A stretch of DNA of 64,000 nucleotides, taken from CBDBBY01 sp965203795 (GTDB lineage Bacteria; Pseudomonadota; Alphaproteobacteria; Rhodobacterales; Rhodobacteraceae). Both the position numbers and the translations under genes were made by a program. The stretch spans positions 124,001 through 188,000 of the forward strand of contig OZ241915.1 of assembly GCA_965203795.1 (NCBI GenBank). The letters run 5' to 3'. Position 1 is the first letter of the stretch; each line of letters starts with the position of its first letter. The notes beneath the pieces were generated by a model. The model made no database searches and had not been told where the DNA came from. It worked only from the letters and a program-made list of their open reading frames with translations. This document shows positions 7,294 through 15,580 of the stretch, piece by piece.

Positions 7294-10212
7294 TCACCGC
7301 TTTGCGCCATGGCTGCGCAAAAGTGCCTTCATTCTACCTCTATCGGGGGTGCCTCCCAAGTAGCCTAGCGGCGTGTCGTGGTCGTCGTTCCGTACATTCA
7401 TGGCAGCGCCGCGGTCGATGAGCAGCTTCGCCGTTTCAAGGGAATTATTTCTCGCCGCCCAGTGCAGCGCTGTGCTGCCGCCACCGTCCGCTTTGTTCAC
7501 GTCGGCGCCGCGGTCAATGAGCAGCTTCGCCGTTTCAAGGAAATTATAGAACGCCGCATACATCAGCGGCGTCAGGCCATCGCCGTCCGCCGCGTTCACG
7601 TCGGCGCCGCAGGCGATCAGCGCCGCCGCCGCGTCGCGGGCGTTCCTGCGGACCGCTTGGTGCAGCGGCGTCTCAGCTTCCGAAGTTTGCCAACTTTCCC
7701 AACTGCCGCCGAGGCTCCGTTTGACGCGCTCGGAGAAACGCACCTCGCCTCCTGACAGCCTCGTGTCCGCGGCCATGCCCGCACGGCACAGGGCCGAGAC
7801 CACCCCGGGGAGGTCCAGCACCGCCGCGTAGTGCAGGTCGGTCCAGCGGGCGGAGCCTTTCTTCCGCTTCGGCGAGAAGGGGCGCCCGAGCAGTTCCGAA
7901 AAGCGCTTGCGGTCCGCTTCCGCCCGCAAACGCGCCTCCTCCTCTTCGCGCTTCTTGCGCTCGCGCTCCGCTTCCGCCCGCAAACGCGCCGCCTCCTCGC
8001 GCTCCGCTTCCGCCTGCAAACGCGCCTCCTCTTCGCGCTTCTTGCGCTCGCGCTCCGCTTCCGCCCGCAAACGCGCCGCCTCCTCGCGCCCCGGCCCCGC
8101 CAGGCCCTCCGACTGCTCCCGCGTCAGGTGCCCGGTCGCATCCAGGCCGCTCGACTCCTGCCACGCCCGCAGCGCCGCCCGCGTCCGACGCCCGAACACC
8201 CCGTCCGCCGGACCCGGGTCGTGTCCGGTCGACGCCAGCCCCATCTGGATCAGACGCCGCTCCTCGACGCCCAATCCCAAGCCTCTCTCGACGTCCTCGG
8301 GGGAGGTCGCCTTTCCGCCGCGGCTGCGCAGCGCCGCCTGAACTTCATGATGCCCCTCGTCGCGAAGCGCCAAACTCAGCGGCGTCCAGCCGTCGCCGTC
8401 CGCCGCGTTCACGTCGGCGCCCAGGTCGACGAGCAGCCCCGCCGCTTCGGGGGCGTTCCCGCGGGCCGCGTGGTGCAGCGGCGTCAGGCCGCCGCCGTCC
8501 GCCGCGCCCACGTCGGCGCCCAGGTCGACCAGCAGCATCGCCGCTTCGGGGGCGTTCCCGCGGGCCGCGTGGTGCAGCGGCGTCAGGCCGCCGCCGTCCG
8601 CCGCGCCCACGTCGGCGCCGCAGTCGGCCAGCCCCGCCGCCGCGTCGCGGGCGTTCGCAAGGGAAGCGACCATCAGCGGCGTCTCGCCGTTCGCCCGCCG
8701 GCCCTCGAAGTGCCCGCGCCCGAGCGCGGCGAAGGCGCGTTCCAGATCGTCGCCGAACGGCTGGGAGCCGGTCTTCAGCCTCGCGTCCGCGGCCATCCCC
8801 GCATCGCACAAGGCGGCGACCGCCCCGGGGAGGTCCAGCAGCGCCGCGTAGTGCAGGTCGGTCCAGCCGACGGAGCCCTCCCTGCGCTCCGGCGAGAAGG
8901 GGCGCCCGAGCAGTTCCGAGAACCGCCGGGACGCCTCGCGATTGGCGCGGGCGCCGGCGAGGGCGGAAAGCATGCCGCGGCGGTCCGGATGGGTCTGCGG
9001 AACCGAGCGCAGCCATTGGAGGCGCGCCGCCTCCTCCGCCGCGTAATCGCCGAGCAGCCCTTGGGCGCGCGCTTTCAGGCGCAGGAATTCCGGCCGCGGC
9101 CCCGCCGCCGCCTCGAGCCGCGCAATCCGCTCCAGCGCCGGCGGGGCGTCCTCCCGCGTCTCGACGCGCACATCCTCGACCAGCCCCGACACCGCCCGCT
9201 CCCGGACCGCCTCCACGGACCGGACCCGGCCGTGCTCGCGCAGATGCGCGCCGGCCTCCTCCAGCAGCCGGGCATGGTCGCCGGCCTTCAGGCGGTCCTC
9301 CGCCAGCAGCGCCCAGTCCGCCAGGGTGATGCCGCCCGGAAGGACGATCTCCGCCGCCTTGTCAGCGACTTCGGGCGAAGGCGGCGCCGTCCCCTCCGCC
9401 GCCGAAGCCGCCGTGTCTTGCGGCGGCGGGGACGGCGTCCCCGAAACCAGGTAGAAGCGGCCCAGCGACGAATTCGACCACGGCACCTGCTCGCCGCCGG
9501 TCGCCCGGACCACCGCTTTCGAAACCTCGCCGAACATGTCGTTCACGCTCAGCCCCGGCGTCTCGATGTGCGCCAGCAGCGCCTCGGTGAACGGCGAGTT
9601 CCGGCCCTCCCCGTCCGCCGCCACGTCGTCGGGCGCCGTCGCGTAGCCGATGAGCGTCCCCGGCACGCCTGTCACGCGCGCAAGCCCCCGCTTGGCCGCC
9701 GCCGCGCGGCTCAGCCCCAAGGACCGCGCCAGATCCCCCGCCAGAGGGTTGTTCCGGCACGCGTCGAGATACACCAGCCTCTTCGTCCCCCGCATGTGCT
9801 CCAGCACGGTGTCGAGCTCGACGGCCCCGCGCCTGAGGTCCAGCTTGCTGTCGAGCTTCGCGTCGACCGGCGCGAGCCAGTTCCTTCCTTCCACCTGCAG
9901 GCCGTGGCCGGCGTAGAAGAACAGGGTCACGTCCGCCCCGCGCGATGCCGCGTCGAACTCGCCGAGCTTGTCGTAGAGGCCGTCGAGGTCGAGGTCCGTC
10001 CCCAGCACAACCTCGAAGCCCAGCCGTCCGAGCGCCGCCGCGACGGCGGCGGCGTCGTTGCCGGGGTTCCTCAGCGCGTCGGTGTGCTCGTAGGCGGCGT
10101 TGCCGATCACCAGGGCAACACGCTCGGAAGCCGCCGCCGCGACAGTCGGCATCCACAGCGCCGCCCCCGCCGTCGCCAGCGCCAAGGCGGCCATCCCGCG
10201 CTTTGAAGCCAT
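7294..10212 (-). CDS. Exported caspase-ankyrin-peptidoglycan-binding multidomain protein
   Basis: 972 residues from the ATG at 10212, with GGGGAGGA just upstream. Domain order: signal peptide (1-28); caspase p20 with 'RVALVIGNAAYEH', His103 in 'FYAGHGLQ' and Cys152 in 'YLDACRNNPL'; helical linker; ankyrin repeats about 444-622 with near-identical copies of 'GADVGAADGGGLTPLHHAA'; a PG_binding_1-like module about 640-700 ('GPADGVFGRRTRAALRAWQ'); a highly charged Arg/Glu/Ala coiled coil about 705-770; then a second copy of the 'RFSELLGRPFSP' block and a second ankyrin set to the C-terminus ('GADVNKADGGGSTALHWAA'). The duplicated 'WTDLHYAA.LDLPG' segments show that an internal block was copied within the gene. 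Export plus peptidoglycan binding point to a periplasmic protease or scaffold. The downstream gene is 227 bp away; the upstream one 26 bp, so it shares an operon with the caspase before it. Confidence 0.85.
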   Translation of the reverse strand: MASKRGMAALALATAGAALWMPTVAAAASERVALVIGNAAYEHTDALRNPGNDAAAVAAALGRLGFEVVLGTDLDLDGLYDKLGEFDAASRGADVTLFFYAGHGLQVEGRNWLAPVDAKLDSKLDLRRGAVELDTVLEHMRGTKRLVYLDACRNNPLAGDLARSLGLSRAAAAKRGLARVTGVPGTLIGYATAPDDVAADGEGRNSPFTEALLAHIETPGLSVNDMFGEVSKAVVRATGGEQVPWSNSSLGRFYLVSGTPSPPPQDTAASAAEGTAPPSPEVADKAAEIVLPGGITLADWALLAEDRLKAGDHARLLEEAGAHLREHGRVRSVEAVRERAVSGLVEDVRVETREDAPPALERIARLEAAAGPRPEFLRLKARAQGLLGDYAAEEAARLQWLRSVPQTHPDRRGMLSALAGARANREASRRFSELLGRPFSPERREGSVGWTDLHYAALLDLPGAVAALCDAGMAADARLKTGSQPFGDDLERAFAALGRGHFEGRRANGETPLMVASLANARDAAAGLADCGADVGAADGGGLTPLHHAARGNAPEAAMLLVDLGADVGAADGGGLTPLHHAARGNAPEAAGLLVDLGADVNAADGDGWTPLSLALRDEGHHEVQAALRSRGGKATSPEDVERGLGLGVEERRLIQMGLASTGHDPGPADGVFGRRTRAALRAWQESSGLDATGHLTREQSEGLAGPGREEAARLRAEAERERKKREEEARLQAEAEREEAARLRAEAERERKKREEEEARLRAEADRKRFSELLGRPFSPKRKKGSARWTDLHYAAVLDLPGVVSALCRAGMAADTRLSGGEVRFSERVKRSLGGSWESWQTSEAETPLHQAVRRNARDAAAALIACGADVNAADGDGLTPLMYAAFYNFLETAKLLIDRGADVNKADGGGSTALHWAARNNSLETAKLLIDRGAAMNVRNDDHDTPLGYLGGTPDRGRMKALLRSHGAKR
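7915..8095 (-). repeat. Tandem repeats encoding a charged coiled coil
   Basis: The DNA here repeats short blocks (for example CGCTCCGCTTCCGCCCGC and CAAACGCGCC) several times. They encode alternating 'EAARLRAEAERERKKREEE' type heptads inside the ankyrin-caspase protein. Such arrays expand and contract by slippage, so length may vary between strains. Confidence 0.7.
8411..8608 (-). repeat. Two almost identical 99-bp ankyrin repeat units
   Basis: Units begin at 8411 and 8510 with ACGTCGGCGCCCAGGTCGAC and differ at only a few bases over 99 bp (33 codons, one ankyrin repeat). A third, more diverged unit begins at 8609. Near-identity at DNA level means recent duplication or ongoing recombination. 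Confidence 0.8.
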
Positions 10213-10237
10213 GCCGTCCTCCCCTGCCGCGTTCCGT

Positions 10238-11860
10238 TCACGGCGCCGTGTACAGTCCCTGGATCCCCGACGACCAGCCGCGCGCGCCGGCCTTTGCGAT
10301 GGCCAGCAGCGCCGCGGCGCTGCCTGCCGCCACCCTGCCGTCCAAGCGCTCCAGCGCGGCGTTGAGCTCGTCGAGCGCGCTGTCCGCCGACACCGCCACC
10401 ACATGGTCCGCCCCGAACGGCGGCGTGACCACGGCCTCGAGCGCGAAGGGCCGGTCCATGGCGACCTCCGCAGGGTCGCCCGGCAGGGGATGCAGGTAAT
10501 GCACGCGCCCGCTCCCCGACAGGCTGAACACGGTGAGCCGCGGATGCTCCAGCCCCTCCACCCGCACCTTGATCCGGCTGCCGCGCCGGTGCACGCCGTC
10601 GCCCGGGTCGATCCCCATCCGGAGGCCGTTGCGCGCGCTGAGCTCCTTGACGGCGGCCACCGCCGCCCACTTCCCTATCACGCCGGGCAGCGCTTCGAGG
10701 TCCACATCGTGCGCGGCCGCGTCCCCCATCCCGGTCACCACCTGCCGGGCGTCCGCATCCCAGACGAGGTCCGCGGGCGCTCCGTCCGGAACGACATGCG
10801 CGCCGGCCAGCGTCCCGCGCACCGCGGCGAGGGTGTCGGGGTCGGCATGGAGCACTGTAAGCCGAACCGCCTTGGGACCGGCCTGGACCGCGGCGCCGGA
10901 AGGCGGGAGCGCCAGATGCAGAACGATTTCGTCGGCCCGGCTGGACGGCTCCAGATTGGGCGTCTGCCGCGAATTGCTCTCCATGCGCACGTTCTCATGC
11001 ACGAAGTCCCACAATTCGCCTCGGCTCAGCGCGCCGTCCCCGTCGATATCCGCCTCGCCCCGCAACGCCCGCGCGAACAGGTAGCTGAGCGCTCCGCGCA
11101 TCTCGCCCCCGACCGCGATCTCGGGAACCTTCTGATGCTCCTGGGCCGCCGCGAGCATGCTCACATGGGCCAGCGGGCCGCGGCCCACCTCGCCGGTGTC
11201 AGCCGCATCCTTCGGCAGGCCGAGCGCGAGCTCGTCGTCGGGCAGCGTGTACCGCGGTCCGGTCCGGTAGGTCGGCGAAGGCGCGCGCGGGTCGACGAGG
11301 GAGCGCGTCAGCGTCCCCGAGTGGCACGCATCGGCAACGAAGACCACCCGCAGGCCCTTCGCGCCCGCGTCCAGGAACCACGCGTTGATCTCGTCGTCCA
11401 CAATCCGCTCGCGGGTCCCGGGACCTTCGGCGCGGAAGCCGCCCAGCAGCAGCGCCTCGTCGTGCCCGTCGCGCTCCGTTCCGGCTACGCGCTCGGGCTC
11501 CTGCCCGCCGTGCCCGGCATAGGCCAGCACCAGCGTGTCGCCGGGCGCGGCCCGCTCCAGGAGGCCATGCCATTCGGCCACGATGCGCGCCCGCGTCGCG
11601 TCCCCGTCAAGCAGGACCGTGAGATCGTCGACGCCGAGTCCCGCCAACGCCTCCCCGATGTCGCGCGCGTCGTTCACCGCCCCCGCAAGCTTCCCGATGT
11701 GCGCGTAGTCGTCGATGCCGACCACGAGCCCCCGCAGCGCCTGCGCCCCGGCGCCGGGCGCCGCGGCCAGGAGCCCGCACAGGATGCCGGCGGCCATCGC
11801 GGCGGCCGGCCCCTGCCGCGCGGCGCGCGAAACGCCGGGGAATCGCGCGAGGCGACTCAT
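10238..11860 (-). CDS. Exported metacaspase-like protease with EF-hand loop
   Basis: 540 residues from the ATG at 11860; AAAGGAGGA sits 6-8 bp upstream, which rules out the longer open frame. A signal peptide covers about residues 1-40. The caspase core has 'RGLVVGIDDYAHIGKLAGAV', catalytic His117 in 'AYAGHGGQ', the metacaspase-like 'ERDGHDEALLL', and catalytic Cys179 in 'VFVADACHSGT'. A textbook EF-hand loop, DIDGDGALSRGE, is at 271-282. The C-terminal half resembles DUF4384 ('GSRIKVRVEGLEHPRLTVFS'). It is organised like the 5525-7066 protein but diverged in sequence, so the two look like old paralogues. It sits 26 bp before the caspase-ankyrin gene and 116 bp after the OmpA-like gene; all four point the same way. 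Confidence 0.85.
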   Translation of the reverse strand: MSRLARFPGVSRAARQGPAAAMAAGILCGLLAAAPGAGAQALRGLVVGIDDYAHIGKLAGAVNDARDIGEALAGLGVDDLTVLLDGDATRARIVAEWHGLLERAAPGDTLVLAYAGHGGQEPERVAGTERDGHDEALLLGGFRAEGPGTRERIVDDEINAWFLDAGAKGLRVVFVADACHSGTLTRSLVDPRAPSPTYRTGPRYTLPDDELALGLPKDAADTGEVGRGPLAHVSMLAAAQEHQKVPEIAVGGEMRGALSYLFARALRGEADIDGDGALSRGELWDFVHENVRMESNSRQTPNLEPSSRADEIVLHLALPPSGAAVQAGPKAVRLTVLHADPDTLAAVRGTLAGAHVVPDGAPADLVWDADARQVVTGMGDAAAHDVDLEALPGVIGKWAAVAAVKELSARNGLRMGIDPGDGVHRRGSRIKVRVEGLEHPRLTVFSLSGSGRVHYLHPLPGDPAEVAMDRPFALEAVVTPPFGADHVVAVSADSALDELNAALERLDGRVAAGSAAALLAIAKAGARGWSSGIQGLYTAP

Positions 11861-11976
11861 CGTCCGTCCTCCTTTCGGCAGTCGGGCGCGCCCGGTTCCC
11901 GGAGCTGGCCGGGTCCGGCGCAGGCCGACGCCCCGGGCATGCGGGGAGCGCCGGGCTGCAGCGCGGCGCGCGCCCG

Positions 11977-12921
11977 CTACCGGATCCACTCGACCCGCCG
12001 GTTCATCCGCCAGACCGCCTCCCGCAGGTAGCTCTCCGGCTCGAACAGATCCAGCGGCTGGCTCTCGCCCATCGCTTTCACATCGATCGGCTGTGTGACG
12101 CCCCGCTCTTTCAGGAACAGGCGCACGGCCTCGCCCCGGCGCTCCGACAGCGCCTGGTTGTAGGCGTCGGTTCCGCGCTCGTCGGTATGGGCGGAGAGGG
12201 TGATCCGTTCGGGCGCCAGCCGGATCAGGATCTCAGCCATCGCTTCGGCGTACAGGAGCCCCAGCGCGTCGAACTCCGCCGTATCGGCAATGAAGGTGAT
12301 GGGCACCGCCTCAGCCTCGGGCTTGAAGCCGCGGATGGCGGGGGCGGCCAGCCCGTCCGGCTCGCCCGCCCGGTTCGTCAGGGCCGCAACGTAATGTTCG
12401 GCGAGCATCCGGCTCTGTTCGGCAAGGCGGTAGATCCGTTCGATTTCGGTGTCGGACGGACGCTTCGGGGTCTCCCCCGTGTTGTTGATCGCCACCAGCG
12501 ACTCCTGGTACAGCGCCGCCGCGCGGTCGTAGTCCCGCGCATCGTGGGCGACGTCGCCGAGCAGGGCGAGGATACGCCAAGTCCCCGCGTAGGCGCGGCC
12601 CCGCTCCAGCAGGGCGCGTTGCGATGCGAGGCTTGCGCCGCCCGCCAGGCGTTCCTGCGCCACCCGCGCGTGCAGGTTCGACACCGCGCGCTTCGCTTGG
12701 TCCCGGTATGCGCCGGCGCAGGCGAACTCGCCGTGCACGGCCTCGTAGTGGCGCCGCGCGGCTTCAAGGTCGCGCGCCGCCAGCGCCTCCAGCAGCGGTT
12801 CCGCGGCTTCCCGGCAGCCCGCGCGGGCTTCCTGGAAGGCTCCGCCCGCCAACGGAACGGCCAGCGCCGCCGACGCCAGCAAGCGGCGGACCGGGCGCCC
12901 GAAGACGATGCCCGCGCTCAT
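11977..12921 (-). CDS. OmpA family protein with N-terminal helical repeat region
   Basis: 314 residues from the ATG at 12921. Signal peptide residues 1-34 ('LLASAALAVPLAGGAF'). A central helical region reads like tetratricopeptide-type helices ('RAYAGTWRILALLGDVAHDA', 'RDYDRAAALYQES'). The last 100 residues are an OmpA/MotB peptidoglycan-binding domain: 'ITLSAHTDERGTDAYNQALS', 'RGEAVRLFLKERGV', 'VKAMGESQPL'. It would anchor to the cell wall in the periplasm. As first gene of the caspase set it may be a scaffold or partner for the exported caspases; this is inference from position. A five-codon frame (ATG AAG GAT TCC GAA TGA) precedes and overlaps the start, behind the stronger AGGAGGG ribosome site, and may couple or dampen translation. 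Confidence 0.8.
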   Translation of the reverse strand: MSAGIVFGRPVRRLLASAALAVPLAGGAFQEARAGCREAAEPLLEALAARDLEAARRHYEAVHGEFACAGAYRDQAKRAVSNLHARVAQERLAGGASLASQRALLERGRAYAGTWRILALLGDVAHDARDYDRAAALYQESLVAINNTGETPKRPSDTEIERIYRLAEQSRMLAEHYVAALTNRAGEPDGLAAPAIRGFKPEAEAVPITFIADTAEFDALGLLYAEAMAEILIRLAPERITLSAHTDERGTDAYNQALSERRGEAVRLFLKERGVTQPIDVKAMGESQPLDLFEPESYLREAVWRMNRRVEWIR

Positions 12922-13076
12922 TCGGAATCCTTCATCGCATCGCCCTCCTTGTTGCCGGGTCCCTCCCCCGGACGGGCCGACGGGCGACCGGCGCGACACT
13001 CCGCCGTGAAGTGGCGTGCCTGATAGTTTTGCAAATTCCGTCGGGCATGTCCAGCCTGATTGCGTCGACCGCCGAA

Positions 13077-13104
13077 TTGATTCCAACGGGATTATCTGTA
13101 AATC
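13077..13104 (+). promoter_or_regulatory. Weak candidate promoter for the phosphonate operon
   Basis: TTGATT (13077-13082) and TAAATC (13099-13104) with 16-bp spacing, 59 bp before the phnW ATG, in the 240-bp divergent gap. Box matches are modest, so treat as a suggestion. Confidence 0.3.
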
Positions 13105-13162
13105 ACGTTCCCTGCTTGGAATCGCATGGCTTTTCCAAGGCGGGCCGGGACCGGAGCCGGAA

Positions 13163-14308
13163 ATGCCGACGGAAGAGCGCGCGGAATACCTTTTGACGCC
13201 GGGCCCGCTGACGACCTCGCGGCGGACGAAGGAGGCCATGCTCCGGGATCTGGGCTCCCGCGATATGGAATTCCGCGATATCACCCAGAAGGTTCGGCGG
13301 CGGCTTCTCGAATTGGTCGGCGACTCGGAAGGCGAATTCGAATGCGTTCCGCTTCAGGGCAGCGGCACCTTCGCCGTCGAGGCGATGATCGGCACGCTTG
13401 TCGGCCCCTCCGGCAAGGCTCTGGTGCTCGTGAACGGAGCGTACGGGAAGCGCGCGGCGCAGATGCTGGCGACCATGGGCCGCTCCCGCGCCGTCATCGA
13501 CAAGGGCGATTACGATCCGCCGCGGGGAGCGGAGGTCCGCCAGGCGCTGGCGGCGGATCCGTCGCTCACGCATGTGTTCGCGGTGCACTGCGAAACCAGC
13601 TCGGGAATCATCAATCCGCTCGGCGAGATCGCCGACGTTGTTCGCTCCGAAGGCCGCCGGCTGCTCGTGGACAGCATGAGCGCCTTCGGCGCGCTTCCCC
13701 TTGACGCGTCGAAGACGCCTTTCGATGCCGTGGCCTGCTCGGCCAACAAGTGTTTCGAGGGAGTGCCGGGCCTCGGATTCGTCATTGTCCGGCGCGATGC
13801 CCTTGAGGCGTCGGCGGGCAACGCCCATTCGCTCAGCCTGGATCTGCATCGGCAGTGGAAAGGGCTTGAGGCAAGCGCGCAGTGGAGATTCACGCCGCCG
13901 ACGCACGTCGTTTCGGCCTTTCTTGAAGCGCTCGCGCAGCACGAGGAGGAAGGGGGCCGGCAAGGCCGCATGCGGCGCTACGAGCGCAACAAGGAGGTCC
14001 TGGTGGAAGGGATGCGCCGACTCGGCTTCCGGACGCTGCTGCCCGACGAATGGCTGTCCCCGATCATCGTCACCTTCCTGTCGCCGTCCGATCCCGCGTT
14101 CGACTTCGCGACCTTCTACAGGCTGCTGAAGGATCGCGGCTTCGTCATTTATCCGGGCAAGCTCACCGAAGCGGAGACGTTCCGCATAGGATGCATCGGC
14201 GATCTCGACGAAGCGGTCATGCGCCGGGCGGTGGATGCTGTCGAAGATGCGCTGAACGATCTGGGCGTGTCGGACGCGTCGCCATCTCCCGCAGCGGCGG
14301 CGGCATAG
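13163..14308 (+). CDS. phnW: 2-aminoethylphosphonate-pyruvate transaminase
   Basis: 381 residues from the ATG at 13163, where family similarity starts ('EYLLTPGPLTTSRRTKEAM'). It transfers the amino group of 2-aminoethylphosphonate to pyruvate, giving phosphonoacetaldehyde and alanine. Fold-type I PLP enzyme: 'LQGSGTFAVEAMIGTLV', 'HCETSSGIINPL', 'LLVDSMSAFGALPLD' (the Asp that contacts the PLP nitrogen), and the Schiff-base Lys196 in 'ACSANKCFEGVPG'. Length and motif spacing match PhnW rather than the related alanine-glyoxylate transaminases, and the downstream phnA-phnY-pbfA genes confirm it. First gene of the phosphonate operon, 21 bp before phnA. Confidence 0.92.
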   Translation: MPTEERAEYLLTPGPLTTSRRTKEAMLRDLGSRDMEFRDITQKVRRRLLELVGDSEGEFECVPLQGSGTFAVEAMIGTLVGPSGKALVLVNGAYGKRAAQMLATMGRSRAVIDKGDYDPPRGAEVRQALAADPSLTHVFAVHCETSSGIINPLGEIADVVRSEGRRLLVDSMSAFGALPLDASKTPFDAVACSANKCFEGVPGLGFVIVRRDALEASAGNAHSLSLDLHRQWKGLEASAQWRFTPPTHVVSAFLEALAQHEEEGGRQGRMRRYERNKEVLVEGMRRLGFRTLLPDEWLSPIIVTFLSPSDPAFDFATFYRLLKDRGFVIYPGKLTEAETFRIGCIGDLDEAVMRRAVDAVEDALNDLGVSDASPSPAAAAA

Positions 14309-14329
14309 ACGGCAGGGCCGACGGTTCCC

Positions 14330-15580
14330 ATGCGGGGGTTCTCTGCGAACGGGCGCGACTACGGCCCTGCGGACAAGCCGGTCGTGGTGATCTGCGTGGA
14401 CGGCTGCGAGCCCGCGTATCTGGAGGAGGCTTCCGCGGCGGGCGTTACGCCCGCGCTCGACGCGATCCGCGCCAAGGGAACCAGCAGACTTGCGCAAAGC
14501 GCGATGCCGTCGTTCACCAACCCGAACAACATGTCGATCGCCACGGGCCGCCCGCCGTCCGTCCACGGGATCTGCGGGAACTTCTTCTACGACAGGGACG
14601 CCGGCCGCGAGGTCATGATGAACGACGCGGAATTCCTGAGGGTGCCGACGATATTCGCGGCGGCGAGCGGCGCGGGCGCGCGGGTCGCGGTCGTGACGGC
14701 GAAGGACAAGCTGCTCGCGCTTCTCGGCAGCGGGCTGGATTTCCGGAGCGGGCGCGCGATCTGCGTGTCCGCTGAGCGCTCGAGCTTCTCGACGCCGGAG
14801 GCCAACGGGATCGACAGGGCCGACCGCTGGCTGGGCATGGAGCAGCCCCGCGCCTACTCGATGGAGCTGTCGGAGTTCGTGTTCAGGGCCGGATCGAAAC
14901 TGCTTCGCGAGTGGCGGCCGGACCTCATGTATCTCTCCACGACGGATTACATCCAGCACAAGTTCGAGCCGGGGCACCCGACCGCGAACGCCTTCTGCGG
15001 GATTCTCGACCGCTGCATCGGGGAGCTGGACGCCGAAGGGGCCGTGGTCGTTGCGACCGCGGACCACGGCATGAAGCCCAAGCACGGGCCGGACGGCTCG
15101 CCGTCCGTCGTGTACCTGCAGGATGTTCTGGACCGCTGGCTGGGCGCGGGCGCGGCAAGGGTCCTGCTGCCGATCACCGATCCGTACGTGGCCCATCACG
15201 GCGCGCTCGGCTCGTTCGCGACGGTCTACCTTGAGGGCGGCGCGGACGCCCGCGGAACGATCGGGCGCCTGCGATCGCTGCCCGGCATCGCGGAGGCGGA
15301 GAGCGGAAGCGACGCGGCTTCGCGGTACGAACTCCCGCTGGACAGGATCGGCGACATCGTGCTGATCTCCGAGGAGGGCATGACCATCGGCGCGTCGGAC
15401 GGCGGGCACGACCTGTCCATGCTCGACGCGCCGCTCCGGTCGCACGGAGGCCTTTCGGAGCAGACGGTTCCGTTCATTCTGAACCGCGAGGCCGACCTGC
15501 CGGACGGGAAGGCGCTGCGGAACTACGATGCGTTCCAGGTCGCAATATCGGCGGCATCGGGAGGGAACGGCGATGGATGA
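14330..15580 (+). CDS. phnA: Phosphonoacetate hydrolase
   Basis: 416 residues. It is a zinc-dependent alkaline-phosphatase-superfamily enzyme that breaks the C-P bond of phosphonoacetate to acetate and phosphate. Visible active-site parts: 'VVVICVDGCEPAYL' (metal Asp), Thr63 as nucleophile in 'MPSFTNPNNMSIATG', 'YLSTTDYIQHKFEPGHP' (Asp and His ligands), 'VVATADHGMKPK' and a late 'VAHHGALG'. Length equals characterised enzymes. Its stop overlaps the start of phnY (ATG at 15573), showing translational coupling. It completes the PhnW-PhnY-PhnA route, which frees phosphate and acetate from 2-aminoethylphosphonate without the C-P lyase. Confidence 0.93.
   Translation: MRGFSANGRDYGPADKPVVVICVDGCEPAYLEEASAAGVTPALDAIRAKGTSRLAQSAMPSFTNPNNMSIATGRPPSVHGICGNFFYDRDAGREVMMNDAEFLRVPTIFAAASGAGARVAVVTAKDKLLALLGSGLDFRSGRAICVSAERSSFSTPEANGIDRADRWLGMEQPRAYSMELSEFVFRAGSKLLREWRPDLMYLSTTDYIQHKFEPGHPTANAFCGILDRCIGELDAEGAVVVATADHGMKPKHGPDGSPSVVYLQDVLDRWLGAGAARVLLPITDPYVAHHGALGSFATVYLEGGADARGTIGRLRSLPGIAEAESGSDAASRYELPLDRIGDIVLISEEGMTIGASDGGHDLSMLDAPLRSHGGLSEQTVPFILNREADLPDGKALRNYDAFQVAISAASGGNGDG

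Noticed and set aside
8411..8608. Direct repeats as a CRISPR array.
   Set aside because: Units are contiguous 99-bp ankyrin codons with no spacers. No CRISPR array was seen anywhere in the window.
5483..12031. Long plus-strand open frames opposite the caspase genes (5483-7363, 7831-10206, 10100-12031).
   Set aside because: They mirror the signal-peptide caspases base for base; repeats in them just reflect the ankyrin and coiled-coil DNA.
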